Assembly: GCF_000014585.1 (NCBI RefSeq)
Contig: NC_008319.1
Coordinates: 2,232,001 to 2,296,000, forward strand
Direction: 5' to 3'
Source of the DNA: Synechococcus sp. CC9311
GTDB lineage: Bacteria; Cyanobacteriota; Cyanobacteriia; PCC-6307; Cyanobiaceae
Length of the DNA: 64,000 bases
In this document: in pieces, positions 45,009 to 55,379 of the stretch
How positions within the stretch are numbered: position 1 is the first letter of the stretch
Layout of the letters: each line of letters begins with the position of its first letter
Notes under the pieces: model-generated
Seen by the model: only the letters and a program-made list of their open reading frames with translations
The model's database searches: none
What the model was told of the DNA's origin: nothing
Made by a program: the position numbers and the translations under genes

Positions 45009-45755
45009 ATGACGGCCACAGCCGCCAGCAAGGAAACCATTCTCGTTGTCGACGACGAGGCCAGTATTAGACGCATTCTGGAAACCCGCCTGTCGATGAT
45101 TGGTTACAACGTTGTAACCGCCTGCGACGGCACTGAAGCTCTCGAAAGCTTTGAACAGTGCAATCCAGATCTGGTGGTCTTGGACGTGATGATGCCAAAG
45201 CTTGACGGCTACGGCGTTTGCCAAGAATTACGCAAGGAGTCGGATGTTCCGATCGTGATGCTCACCGCCTTGGGTGATGTTGCAGACAGGATTACCGGGC
45301 TTGAGCTCGGTGCTGACGACTATGTCGTTAAACCGTTTAGTCCCAAAGAGCTTGAAGCAAGAATTCGCTGCGTTCTGCGCCGCGTTGAGAAAGAACAGGT
45401 CGCTGGAATTCCCAACTCTGGGGTGATTCAAGTCGCAGATCTACGCATCGACACCAATAAGCGTCAGGTGTTCCGAGCCGATGAACGGATCCGCCTCACC
45501 GGAATGGAGTTCAGCCTCCTGGAGCTGCTCGTGGGTCGCTCTGGAGAACCCTTCAGCCGCGGTGAGATCCTGAAGGATGTGTGGGGATATACACCTGAAC
45601 GTCACGTGGACACCAGGGTCGTGGATGTTCATATCTCACGGCTTCGCTCCAAACTAGAAGACGACCCGGCCAATCCCGAGCTGATCCTCACGGCTCGAGG
45701 AACCGGTTACTTGTTCCAGCGCATCATCGATTCCGTTGCACCCGAAGGATCCTGA
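45009..45755 (+). CDS. rpaB: OmpR-family response regulator RpaB
   Basis: 248-aa regulator (Ycf27 type) that in cyanobacteria binds HLR1 sites and controls high-light and photosystem genes, usually with the NblS/DspA kinase. Receiver: ILVVDDEASIRRILETRLSMIGY, phospho-Asp in LVVLDVMMPKLDG, KPFSPKELEARIRCVLRR. DNA-binding winged helix: RLTGMEFSLLELLVGRSGEP and HVDTRVVDVHISRLRSKLED. ATG 45009 (MTATAASKE); the frame reaches back to 44946 without family sequence. It is followed by plsX, whose frame begins within rpaB. Confidence 0.93.
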   Translation: MTATAASKETILVVDDEASIRRILETRLSMIGYNVVTACDGTEALESFEQCNPDLVVLDVMMPKLDGYGVCQELRKESDVPIVMLTALGDVADRITGLELGADDYVVKPFSPKELEARIRCVLRRVEKEQVAGIPNSGVIQVADLRIDTNKRQVFRADERIRLTGMEFSLLELLVGRSGEPFSRGEILKDVWGYTPERHVDTRVVDVHISRLRSKLEDDPANPELILTARGTGYLFQRIIDSVAPEGS

Positions 45756-47076
45756 GTACAGCCCGGCCGACGAAGCCCGGAGCAAACCACGCCGATCAAA
45801 GGCGGTAAGAAGACTTGTGATTTGGTATCGGCGCAATAGTGCCGTGACTAGTCTCGTCGACACCGCTACCACCTCTGCCAGCGCTGCGGGCAACGTGGCT
45901 GAATCGGTCGGATCGATGGCAGGAAGCGTCGTCACCAACGCCGGAAGCATGGCTGGACAGATGCTCCAACCGGTGATGGACCCGCTGCGACGCCTGCAAA
46001 CCACGGAGGTTGGTGATGACGGAGTCATCCATGACAGCGATCGCCTTTGGGTAGCTGTCGATGGAATGGGTGGAGATCATGCCCCTGGGGAAATCCTGGA
46101 GGGTTCTCTTCAAGCGATCGCTCGGCTGCCCTTACGGATCCGATTTGTCGGCGAAACCAACCGGGTCATGGAGGCTGCTGAGGCCTCTGGACTCAAAGAA
46201 CCGCTCAACAACGCGATCAACGCAGGGCACCTGGAGCTGATCCCCAGCGGACCTTCCGTGGAAATGCATGAGGAAGCCACTGTTGTGCGCCGGAAGCGTG
46301 ATGCCAGCGTCAATGTCGCCATGGATCTAGTGAAGCGCGGAGATGCCTTGGCGATTTACTCCGCGGGAAATTCTGGTGCTGTGATGGCTTCTGCCATCTT
46401 TCGCCTTGGTCGCCTTGCCGGGATCGATCGACCCGCCATTGGAGCACTGTTCCCCACCAAAGACCCAGGCCAGCCTGTGCTGGTCTTGGATGTGGGAGCA
46501 AACATGGACTGCAAACCTGCCTACATGCATCAATTTGCTTTGCTCGGCAACATCTATTCCCGAGACGTTCTCCAAGTCGATCGCCCGCGAATTGGCTTGC
46601 TCAACATTGGCGAAGAGGAATGCAAAGGCAATGAACTAGCGCTACGCACCCATGAATTACTTCGAGAGGAAACCCGTCTTCATTTCGCAGGAAATTGCGA
46701 AGGAAGAGATGTTCTATCTGGTGAATTTGATGTGGTGGTTTGCGATGGCTTCACAGGCAATGTGCTGCTGAAATTCCTTGAATCCGTCGGAAGTGTTCTG
46801 CTTGGCGTGCTCAGGGCTGAGTTACCGAGGGGGCGCCGCGGCAAAGTTGGCTCAGCCTTCCTGCGCAGCAATCTCAAACGCATCAAGAAACGGCTCGATC
46901 ACGCTGAACATGGCGGCGCACTTCTCCTTGGTGTGAATGGGATTTGTGTCATCGGTCATGGAAGCAGCAAAGCCCTATCCGTCGTGAGCGCTCTGCGCTT
47001 GGCCCACTCCGCTGCAAGTCATGGCGTGATGGACGATCTCGCCGAACTCAGCAAGCCAGCACCACTCAAAAGCTGA
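45736..47076 (+). CDS. plsX: Phosphate acyltransferase PlsX with N-terminal extension
   Basis: Converts acyl-ACP to acyl-phosphate for phosphatidic acid synthesis. The PlsX core begins only at about residue 100 (LWVAVDGMGGDHAPGEIL) and includes SAGNSGAVMASAI, LDVGANMDCKP, NIGEEECKGNEL and VCDGFTGNVLLK. The preceding ~100 residues form a basic segment (KAVRRLVIWYRRNS) and an Ala/Gly/Ser stretch with repeated GSMAG, absent from standard PlsX (~340 aa). TTG 45736 (overlapping rpaB by 20 nt) or GTG 45817 could be the start. Confidence 0.88.
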   Translation: MHPKDPEYSPADEARSKPRRSKAVRRLVIWYRRNSAVTSLVDTATTSASAAGNVAESVGSMAGSVVTNAGSMAGQMLQPVMDPLRRLQTTEVGDDGVIHDSDRLWVAVDGMGGDHAPGEILEGSLQAIARLPLRIRFVGETNRVMEAAEASGLKEPLNNAINAGHLELIPSGPSVEMHEEATVVRRKRDASVNVAMDLVKRGDALAIYSAGNSGAVMASAIFRLGRLAGIDRPAIGALFPTKDPGQPVLVLDVGANMDCKPAYMHQFALLGNIYSRDVLQVDRPRIGLLNIGEEECKGNELALRTHELLREETRLHFAGNCEGRDVLSGEFDVVVCDGFTGNVLLKFLESVGSVLLGVLRAELPRGRRGKVGSAFLRSNLKRIKKRLDHAEHGGALLLGVNGICVIGHGSSKALSVVSALRLAHSAASHGVMDDLAELSKPAPLKS

Positions 47077-47097
47077 AGCATCCTGTCTGGACTGTGA

Positions 47098-48147
47098 TTG
47101 ACTGACGCCACTGACAGCGCTTCCACATTGGCTGGATCTCCCCCACCCTTCCGTGGCATGGCTCTGGTCGCAAGTGGCAGCGCCCAGGCGAACCAAACCA
47201 TCAGCAATGCTGCCCTCAGCGAGCGGGTGGAGACCAGTGACGAATGGATTCGCACCCGCACCGGAATTCAGTCTCGGCGCGTCAGCACTCCGGACGAATC
47301 GCTGAACGATCTGGCGATCCGGGCTGGGCAACAGGCCCTGGCCATGGCCCAGTGGGAACCTGACAGCCTCGACCTGGTGTTACTCGCCACGTCCACCCCT
47401 GATGACCTGTTTGGATCAGCACCAAGAGTTCAGGCCGGATTAAAAGCGCACAACGCCGTTGCGTTTGACCTCACGGCTGCCTGCAGCGGCTTTCTATTTG
47501 CGCTCGTGACAGCCGCCCAGTACCTGCGAACAGGCGCCATGCAACGGGTGCTGGTGATCGGCGCCGACCAGTTAAGCCGCTTTGTCGACTGGGACGACAG
47601 AAGCACCTGTGTGCTCTTCGGTGACGGGGCTGGCGCTGTTGCCCTCGAAGCCACCTCTGCAGAGTCCGATGGCTTACTGGGTTTCCGGTTGCGCAGCGAC
47701 GGCAGCCGCGGCCATTCTCTGACCTTGCCGCAGATCCCTACCAGTCTTCCTCTGGTCAACACCACCCGCCATCAATGCGGCGGCTATCTGCCGATTCAGA
47801 TGAATGGACAAGAGGTATACAAATTTGCCGTGCGCGAAGTGCCAGCCATCCTCAAGACGCTGCTAGAGCAAACAGCCACAACCCCAGACCAATTGGACTG
47901 GCTGCTGCTTCATCAAGCCAACCAGCGCATTTTAGATGCAGTAGCGGATCGATTTTCCATCCCTCACTCCAAGGTCTTGAGCAACTTGGCGAACTACGGC
48001 AACACCTCAGCCTCCACGATCCCGCTCATGCTTGACGAAGCCGTGCGCGACGGGCGCGTAGCACCTGGTCATCTTTTAGCGAGTAGTGGCTTTGGGGCTG
48101 GCCTCAGTTGGGGGGCTGCATTGTTGCGTTGGCAAGGTCCCGCCTAG
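47098..48147 (+). CDS. fabH: 3-oxoacyl-ACP synthase III
   Basis: Condenses acetyl-CoA with malonyl-ACP to initiate fatty acid synthesis. It has a Cys-His-Asn triad: FDLTAACSGF (Cys), LLLHQANQRILDA (His), NLANYGNTSASTIP (Asn), plus SDEWIRTRTGI and FGDGAGAV. TTG 47098 gives 349 aa; ATG 47158 would give a more typical length, so the start is uncertain. It is between plsX and fabD in a lipid-synthesis run. Confidence 0.93.
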   Translation: MTDATDSASTLAGSPPPFRGMALVASGSAQANQTISNAALSERVETSDEWIRTRTGIQSRRVSTPDESLNDLAIRAGQQALAMAQWEPDSLDLVLLATSTPDDLFGSAPRVQAGLKAHNAVAFDLTAACSGFLFALVTAAQYLRTGAMQRVLVIGADQLSRFVDWDDRSTCVLFGDGAGAVALEATSAESDGLLGFRLRSDGSRGHSLTLPQIPTSLPLVNTTRHQCGGYLPIQMNGQEVYKFAVREVPAILKTLLEQTATTPDQLDWLLLHQANQRILDAVADRFSIPHSKVLSNLANYGNTSASTIPLMLDEAVRDGRVAPGHLLASSGFGAGLSWGAALLRWQGPA

Positions 48148-48174
48148 GCTCCGAGCCATCTTTACCTGCTAACG

Positions 48175-49071
48175 ATGACGATTGCCTGGGTGTTCCCCGG
48201 ACAGGGGTCTCAGAAGTCAGGCATGGCTGAGCCCGTGCTGACCCTTCCCGGAGCGGAAGAACGATTTGCACTTGCTTCCCGTCTGCTGGGCAGAGATTTG
48301 CTGGCGATCTGCCAAGGAGAGGCTGATACGCAAGTCGATCCCTCTGATCTCAACGACACCCGCAACACCCAGCCAGCGCTCTTCGTCGTTGAAAGCCTGA
48401 TTGTTGATGAACTCCGCAGACAAGGGCGCGAGCCAGCGTTTGTGGCTGGCCACAGTCTCGGAGAACTCGTTGCTCTGTATGCCGCAGGTGTCTTTGATGT
48501 GACCACGGGTCTTGAGTTGATGCAGCGGCGCTCAGAGCTCATGGCAGCCGCTGGAGGCGGAGCGATGACTGCCGTGATCGGCTTTGATCGCGATCAACTT
48601 GAAAGCCTTGTCCACAGCACGGATGGCGTGGTCATCGCCAATGACAACAGCGCTGCCCAGGTTGTGATTTCAGGGAACCCCGAGGCGGTAACAAGTGTGA
48701 GTGAGCAACTCACCTGCAAGCGCGCGATTCCTCTGGCCGTCTCCGGAGCATTTCACTCGCCATTGATGGCAGAAGCGTCTGCAGCGTTCAAGGTTCACCT
48801 GGAAAGCCTGGCTTTCGAAGATGCTGGCTTCCCGGTGCTGAGCAACACAGATCCAACCCCATGCCGCGACGCCGCTCAACTAAAGCAGCGCTTGACTCAA
48901 CAGATGACCACGGGCGTTCGCTGGAGAGAGACCATGGAAACGCTGACGTCAGCCGGGGTTGACACTTTGATCGAAGTGGGACCAGGGAATGTCCTCAGTG
49001 GCCTGGCCAAAAGGGCCATGAAGGGTGTCACGACCGCCCAGCTCTCGAGCTCCGCTGATTTAGGTCTCTAA
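48175..49071 (+). CDS. fabD: Malonyl-CoA:ACP transacylase
   Basis: 298-aa enzyme transferring malonyl from CoA to ACP. Motifs: WVFPGQGSQKSGM at the N-terminus, nucleophile Ser in AGHSLGELVALYAAG, ISGNPEAV, catalytic His in VSGAFHSPLM, and EVGPGNVLSGL. ATG 48175 follows fabH by 27 nt. It precedes plsC by 6 nt, so fabH-fabD-plsC are likely one transcript. Confidence 0.95.
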   Translation: MTIAWVFPGQGSQKSGMAEPVLTLPGAEERFALASRLLGRDLLAICQGEADTQVDPSDLNDTRNTQPALFVVESLIVDELRRQGREPAFVAGHSLGELVALYAAGVFDVTTGLELMQRRSELMAAAGGGAMTAVIGFDRDQLESLVHSTDGVVIANDNSAAQVVISGNPEAVTSVSEQLTCKRAIPLAVSGAFHSPLMAEASAAFKVHLESLAFEDAGFPVLSNTDPTPCRDAAQLKQRLTQQMTTGVRWRETMETLTSAGVDTLIEVGPGNVLSGLAKRAMKGVTTAQLSSSADLGL

Positions 49072-49077
49072 GAAGCC

Positions 49078-49761
49078 ATGTCCCCTCTTGTGCCCAGCCC
49101 GAGCGACGGCTCTGCTGTAGTGACATCCGTCACGCCAAAACCGAGCCTGATGTACCAGCTCGTGAGCTACTTGCTGGTGTTTCCTGTCTTTCGGGGACTC
49201 TTAAGAGGGCGGACCAGTGGCAACGCCTTGGTGCCACTTCAAGGCCCCTTGGTGGTAGTCGCAAATCATGGATCCCATCTCGACCCACCCTTACTTGGCC
49301 ACGCCCTGGGACGTCCTGTGGCGTTCATGGCCAAAGCCGAGCTGTTCCGGATTCCAATCTTGGGGGGCATTATTAGCGCCTGCGGTGCTTACCCGGTGAA
49401 ACGGGGAGCAAGTGATCGAGAAGCAATCCGTACAGCAACAGCTCGACTTGACGAGGGCTGGGCGATCGGTGTCTTTCTTGATGGCACCCGTCAAACTGAC
49501 GGCCGCGTCAATCAACCAAGACCTGGTGCAGCCTTACTTGCTGCACGCAGCGGAGCCCCCCTTCTCCCTGTGGCAATCATCAACAGCCATCGCGCCCTCG
49601 GCGCAGGGAGTGGCTGGCCAAGGCTTGTTCCCGTTGCTCTTCGCATCGGAGAACCAATCCCTGCGCCAACCAGTCGGAAAAAGCCTGAGCTGGAGGCCAC
49701 CACCCGTGAGCTTCAGCGGCGAATTAATGCCTTGATCGATCAAGGCGTGGGAAATCCCTGA
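49078..49761 (+). CDS. plsC: 1-acyl-sn-glycerol-3-phosphate acyltransferase
   Basis: 227-aa acyltransferase making phosphatidic acid. It contains the HX4D catalytic motif in NHGSHLDPPLLG, the glycerol-phosphate-binding FLDGTRQTDGR (the usual E of the EGT motif reads D) and LPVAIINSHRALG. An N-terminal membrane-associated helix (YLLVFPVFRGLL) follows ~25 polar residues. ATG 49078. The 3' end overlaps the convergent YdcF-like gene by 22 nt. Confidence 0.9.
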   Translation: MSPLVPSPSDGSAVVTSVTPKPSLMYQLVSYLLVFPVFRGLLRGRTSGNALVPLQGPLVVVANHGSHLDPPLLGHALGRPVAFMAKAELFRIPILGGIISACGAYPVKRGASDREAIRTATARLDEGWAIGVFLDGTRQTDGRVNQPRPGAALLAARSGAPLLPVAIINSHRALGAGSGWPRLVPVALRIGEPIPAPTSRKKPELEATTRELQRRINALIDQGVGNP

Positions 49762-50327
49762 GGCCAATTCCGAAGAACCCAAGGCTTGAGATCTTGACCT
49801 GTGATGACCCAGGTCAACGCCCTGATCCCATCACTCAAGCGCTTACCCAGAGTCTCCTCACGACAGGATAGCTGACAAGCAACAGGCACCCCAGTGAGAC
49901 GAATCCCTCGGCTTCCCGCCACCAGCCGTCCCACGGTCATGGCACGGGGCAAATGATCTTCACTGGTGACCAGATAAATGTGCTTCACACCATCGCGTTT
50001 CAAGTCATCCACCAAGGATGTGAAATTCGTAAAGGTGTCTTTGGCTCTGTAATCGAGCACAACCCTGCTCTGATCCAGCCCCGCATCCCGTACAAGCCAT
50101 TGGGCGTACTCCGGATTGCTGCCACCACTCACCACTAAAGGAAGCTCAAGTTGCTGCGCCAAGCGCAGCCCGACCCGTTCACGATCGAGATCTCCTCCGA
50201 GCACGAGAATGCGTTGCGGAGGCTCAACGGTGGTGAGAGCCTCACGAAATGGCTTTAAAGGGCCCGTAGTGCTGACCCACACCAGAGCAGCAAAGACAAC
50301 TAACGAGGAGCGCCAACCTGGGGCCAT
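49740..50327 (-). CDS. YdcF/DUF218 family protein
   Basis: 195-aa protein with an N-terminal hydrophobic anchor (SSLVVFAALVWVSTTGPL) and a DUF218 Rossmann-like domain: RILVLGGDLDRERVGLRLAQQ, LVVSGG, DYRAKDTFTNFTSLV and YLVTSEDHLPRAMTVG. SanA/YdcF relatives act in envelope integrity by unknown chemistry. ATG 50327 overlaps the tsaB TAA (TAATG), so it is coupled to tsaB. Confidence 0.82.
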   Translation of the reverse strand: MAPGWRSSLVVFAALVWVSTTGPLKPFREALTTVEPPQRILVLGGDLDRERVGLRLAQQLELPLVVSGGSNPEYAQWLVRDAGLDQSRVVLDYRAKDTFTNFTSLVDDLKRDGVKHIYLVTSEDHLPRAMTVGRLVAGSRGIRLTGVPVACQLSCREETLGKRLSDGIRALTWVITGQDLKPWVLRNWPQGFPTP

Positions 50328-50950
50328 TAGACGGGGCCCACAGGAGACGTGGGATAAATCGGCAGCACAGGCTCCCAAGGACCTGGAATAGCCTCCTGCT
50401 CCCAGTGGCAACAACGCTCCAGCAGATGCTGCACATCCGACGCCACATCAAGCTGCATGGTCAGAGCTGGCGATGGGTCTTCGTCCTCTCTGAGTAAACG
50501 AGGACGCTCCAGCTCTTCCACAGGCACTGAGCCAGAACATAGGCGGTAGCGCCCAGCCACTCGACCACGACGGGGAAGGGTCTGAACGATCGAAAAAGGC
50601 TCCAAAGCCTGACTGGCCGACAAGAACACGGATAACCGTGGTGCCATCAACGCGAAACTGCTTTCACCATGCAAAGGGCAACCCAACTGTTGGGCCAGGG
50701 TGCGAGCCATCACAACGGTCAAGCGAGTCCCTGTGAACCCTCCCGGCCCTGTACTGACGGCCAAACGGCCAATCGAAGCCCATTCCGCTTGTGGGAGCAG
50801 TTCCTCGACAGCAGGAATCAAACCATTGGTGAGCTGACGTCCCATCGGTCGAGACAGGATGCGAGTTCCCTCAGCAGGATTTTCGGCATCGCAAACTGCC
50901 AGACCGAGATTTTCACTCGAACTATGCATAGCCAGCAGCCAACGGCTCAT
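50327..50950 (-). CDS. tsaB: tRNA threonylcarbamoyladenosine biosynthesis protein TsaB
   Basis: 207-aa ASKHA-fold partner of TsaD in the t6A modification of tRNAs decoding ANN codons. MSRWLLAMHSSSENLGLAV at the start and GRLAVSTGPGGFTGTRLTVVMARTLAQ match the family. It is translationally coupled to ycf34 upstream (ATGA overlap 50947-50950) and to the YdcF-like gene downstream. Confidence 0.9.
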   Translation of the reverse strand: MSRWLLAMHSSSENLGLAVCDAENPAEGTRILSRPMGRQLTNGLIPAVEELLPQAEWASIGRLAVSTGPGGFTGTRLTVVMARTLAQQLGCPLHGESSFALMAPRLSVFLSASQALEPFSIVQTLPRRGRVAGRYRLCSGSVPVEELERPRLLREDEDPSPALTMQLDVASDVQHLLERCCHWEQEAIPGPWEPVLPIYPTSPVGPV

Positions 50951-51198
50951 CGCGGCAACTCCTGATCAGGGCGCAATCGCTTCCATCGTCCGTAATCAGC
51001 CTCAAAGCTGGTGCAAGCTCGTACATCCCATTCCACGCCGACGCCACCACCGCTGAGGTCATGAAGACTGATGTGAATGCGTGGATCTTGAGGACTCACG
51101 TCAGGATTGTCATTGAGATGGGCCACACCATGCTGCCGTTCCACCGCGTGATAGGCCTGACAGCGATCCACCCAGCGGCAATCCACGCAGATGCACAT
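50947..51198 (-). CDS. ycf34: Ycf34-like Fe-S protein
   Basis: 83-aa protein starting MCICVDCRWVDRCQAYHAVE, with the Cys pattern C2, C4, C7 and C13 (CxCxxCx5C) of Ycf34, a plastid and cyanobacterial protein reported to bind an Fe-S cluster and affect photosynthetic electron transport. ATG 51198 is inside the divergent start of the CCA-adding gene (8-nt overlap). It is the first gene of the ycf34-tsaB-ydcF run. Confidence 0.88.
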   Translation of the reverse strand: MCICVDCRWVDRCQAYHAVERQHGVAHLNDNPDVSPQDPRIHISLHDLSGGGVGVEWDVRACTSFEADYGRWKRLRPDQELPR

Positions 51199-52408
51199 GC
51201 ACCCCACCTCTGAAGAGGATTCCATTCTGGAGGGGGATGCCAGCCTCATGGCACGTCAACTCATGACACGGCTGCAGCCGCAACGCTGGCCGATCCCTCT
51301 TGATCGTTTACCCGTCGGAACGGTGCTGGTAGGCGGAGCCGTTCGTGACGGATTGCTGAACCGTTTACCAGAGCATCCAGATCTCGACATGGTGGTTCCA
51401 GCGGATGCGCTGGGCCAAGTCCGCAAGCTTTCTCAAGAGTTTGGTGGCTCCTGCGTGGTGCTTGATCGAGACAGGGACATGGCCCGCCTGGTGCTGGGGC
51501 GCTGGACCATCGATCTCGCAAGACAAGAGGGAGATGCTCTTACGGCTGATCTCATGCGACGTGACTATCGAATCAACGCGATTGCTCTCACCCTCACAAC
51601 TGAGCCAAAACTGGTGGATCCCAGCGGCGGCATTCCAGATCTGCGCGATCAACGCATCACTGCCATCCACGAACAAAACCTTCTGGATGATCCCCTGAGA
51701 CTGTTGAGAGCCATCAGACTCTCCTCCGAGCTCTCGATGACGATTGACCAGGGCACCCTGGAAATGATTGCGCGCCATCGCCACCAATTGCCCAAGGTGG
51801 CACCAGAGCGCATTCAGGCTGAATTACTGAAGCTGGTTCAAGCCAACAACGCCGATCAGGCGATCCATTTGCTGCACTCGTTGAAATTGATCGCGCCGTG
51901 GAGTTCAAATCAACCACAAAAGACGTTCAACGCTCGCGCTTTAACGGCAGAAGAACAACAACTCGCCTTACCGCTAGCGCGCTTAACCCAGTTACTCAGC
52001 GATCAAGGAGTCAATGATTTGCGCTTCAGCCGAAAGCAAATTCAACGCTGCTTGCGACTGAGAGCATGGTGGAAGCGAGATCAACAGCAAAGCGCTAGCA
52101 CTTTGAGTGAGCGTGAGCGCTTAAAACTGCATGAAGAGCTTGAAGAGGATCTCCCTGCTTTCACACTGGCTTGGCCTGTAGAGCGCCAAAATGAATGGCT
52201 GCGGCGCTGGCGAGATCAGGACGACATGCTGTTCCATCCCTGTACACCACTGAATGGTCGAACATTGCAGGCAGAGCTTGGTTTGCGTCCAGGGCCCCGA
52301 TTAGGGGAGCTGATTCAGCATCTTTGCCTTGAACGAGCCTTTGGTCGAATTCGAAGCCAAGACGAGGCCATTCAGTGTGCACGCGCTTGGATGAACAAGC
52401 CGCTGTGA
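51191..52408 (+). CDS. tRNA nucleotidyltransferase/poly(A) polymerase family (CCA-adding type)
   Basis: 405-aa class II nucleotidyltransferase. Motif A has GTVLVGGAVRDGLLNRL and the DLDMVV catalytic Asp pair; LMRRDYRINAIAL, DPLRLLRAIRLSSEL and the ERIQAELLKL helix complete the head and neck. It adds CCA or only A/C to tRNA 3' ends. The tRNA-Asn in this window lacks an encoded CCA, consistent with need for the enzyme. The start is ATG 51191 (ATG 51197 is close behind), overlapping divergent ycf34. Confidence 0.92.
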   Translation: MHMHPTSEEDSILEGDASLMARQLMTRLQPQRWPIPLDRLPVGTVLVGGAVRDGLLNRLPEHPDLDMVVPADALGQVRKLSQEFGGSCVVLDRDRDMARLVLGRWTIDLARQEGDALTADLMRRDYRINAIALTLTTEPKLVDPSGGIPDLRDQRITAIHEQNLLDDPLRLLRAIRLSSELSMTIDQGTLEMIARHRHQLPKVAPERIQAELLKLVQANNADQAIHLLHSLKLIAPWSSNQPQKTFNARALTAEEQQLALPLARLTQLLSDQGVNDLRFSRKQIQRCLRLRAWWKRDQQQSASTLSERERLKLHEELEEDLPAFTLAWPVERQNEWLRRWRDQDDMLFHPCTPLNGRTLQAELGLRPGPRLGELIQHLCLERAFGRIRSQDEAIQCARAWMNKPL

Positions 52409-52478
52409 TTAACTGACTTGCCTTAACGACAGCGATCGGCCTGATAGGCAGTTTTCTTCTCTCTCTCCCCCCCGTCTC

Positions 52479-52919
52479 ATGAGCGTGCGTCTTTACATCG
52501 GCAACTTGCCGCAAACATTTGAAGCCAAAGAGTTGGAGACCCAACTCACCAGCGTGGGGGAGGGAATCCGCTTCAAAACCGTTCTGGACCGCGAAACGGG
52601 CGCATGCCGCGGCTTCGGTTTCGCAAATGTCGACGATGAAAAAGTCGCTGATGCTTTGATCGAGCAATTCAACGGAAAGGATTTCAACGGCAATACCCTG
52701 CGGGTGGAACGCTCTGAACGACGCGAGAGCAACGCCGGCGGCGGCGGTGGTCGTCGTGGCGGTCCCGGTGGTCCCGGTAATGCCCCAGGTTCAGCACGGA
52801 AAGCCGTGAACAAGGTGGTTCACAGCGACGCAAAAGCTGAATCTGCACCCGATCCTCGCTGGGCTGGAGAATTATCCAAACTCAAAGATTTGCTTGCAGA
52901 TCAGAAAACAACAGCCTGA
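52479..52919 (+). CDS. RRM-domain RNA-binding protein
   Basis: 146-aa cyanobacterial Rbp-type protein. A single RRM (RNP2 LYIGNLP, RNP1 RGFGFANV) covers residues ~3-80, followed by a Gly/Arg-rich linker (GGGGGRRGGPGGPG) and a helical tail (DPRWAGELSKLKDLLADQ). These proteins bind mRNAs, some near the thylakoid membrane or during cold stress. ATG 52479 lies ~70 nt after the upstream stop. It is convergent with crtB. Confidence 0.92.
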   Translation: MSVRLYIGNLPQTFEAKELETQLTSVGEGIRFKTVLDRETGACRGFGFANVDDEKVADALIEQFNGKDFNGNTLRVERSERRESNAGGGGGRRGGPGGPGNAPGSARKAVNKVVHSDAKAESAPDPRWAGELSKLKDLLADQKTTA

Positions 52920-52930
52920 TTTAGCTTTGG

Positions 52931-52967
52931 CTTTGTGATCACTTAGCGAGACTGAGCGATCACAAAG
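52931..52967. terminator. Shared hairpin between the RRM gene and crtB
   Basis: CTTTGTGATC (52931-52940) is exactly complementary to GATCACAAAG (52958-52967) around a 17-nt loop. It lies in the short gap of two convergent genes and covers the crtB stop codon. There is no T run on either side, so bidirectional termination is plausible rather than certain. Confidence 0.5.
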
Positions 52968-53851
52968 CATCGAGGAAGCTCAAGTGCTTTAGATAATTTG
53001 CCCACGAAGGCACGTTGATTAAAAACGTCATACTTATTGCGCTCAATCTCATCGAGGATTCTGCTGTAAAGACGAAGAGAGGTCCAAACAGGCCAGCGCG
53101 CATCGGCAGATAACCAGCGCACTCCAGCTTCCGAGCGAACAAACCATTCCCTGGCACGGGCCAGTTGAAATGTCATCAGCTCAATCCAGGCATCATTGAT
53201 CCTTCCGGCCAAAAGGTCCTCCTCACTTACACCAAAGTGATGCAGATCTTCCTGCGGCAGATAGATACGTCCTCGTGCACGATCTTCTCCAACATCACGG
53301 AGAATGTTAGTCAGTTGATTCGCAATCCCTAAAGCAACAGCTGCATCGGAAGGGTCTGGGCAATCACTCCATGGCGCAGAAGTGTATGCCTCGTCAACAC
53401 CCATAACTCCCTGGGTCATCAAGCCAACGGTTCCAGCAACGCGATAGCAGTAGAGCTTTAAATCTTCAAAGGTTGGGTAGCGGGTCCACGACAAATCCAT
53501 CCGCTGGCCCTCGATCATGTCGAGATAGGGCTGTATGTCCTGTGGAAATCTCTGCAAGGTGTCCAGCATCACCGCATCCAGCTCATCCGCGACATGGCCG
53601 CTAAAGAGCTCTCTTGTTTTTTCTTCCCAACGGTCAAGTCGCTCGGCAAGCTCATCAACCGATCGAGATTGAGCCTCCTCGCTGTCCATGAGCTCGTCGG
53701 TCCGTCGACACCAGACGTAAATGGCCCAGATTGCCCGCCGCTTCTCCAGTGGGAGGAGCAACGTGCCCAAATAAAAAGTCTTTGCCCACTCAGCTGTCTC
53801 ACGGCGACAAGCCTCGAAGGCTGCATCGAGATCCGAAGCTGCGAGGGTCAT
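52943..53851 (-). CDS. crtB: Phytoene synthase
   Basis: 302-aa enzyme condensing two GGPP to 15-cis-phytoene, the first committed carotenoid step. Motifs: AIYVWCRRTDELMDS (first Asp-rich site), LYCYRVAGTVGLM and LTNILRDVGEDRARGRIYLP (second Asp-rich site). ATG 53851 is 3 nt after the pds stop, so pds-crtB form an operon transcribed leftward. Confidence 0.95.
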   Translation of the reverse strand: MTLAASDLDAAFEACRRETAEWAKTFYLGTLLLPLEKRRAIWAIYVWCRRTDELMDSEEAQSRSVDELAERLDRWEEKTRELFSGHVADELDAVMLDTLQRFPQDIQPYLDMIEGQRMDLSWTRYPTFEDLKLYCYRVAGTVGLMTQGVMGVDEAYTSAPWSDCPDPSDAAVALGIANQLTNILRDVGEDRARGRIYLPQEDLHHFGVSEEDLLAGRINDAWIELMTFQLARAREWFVRSEAGVRWLSADARWPVWTSLRLYSRILDEIERNKYDVFNQRAFVGKLSKALELPRCFVIAQSR

Positions 53852-53854
53852 GAC

Positions 53855-55276
<1,422 letters not shown>

Positions 55277-55379
55277 TCAAACCATAATTTGAAGACAACC
55301 TTAAAAGGATCACTGCCCGCTTCGCTTCCTACAGTTCTCACCAACCGCAAGCGCGGTGTCCTTACGCGATACAAGCCCC

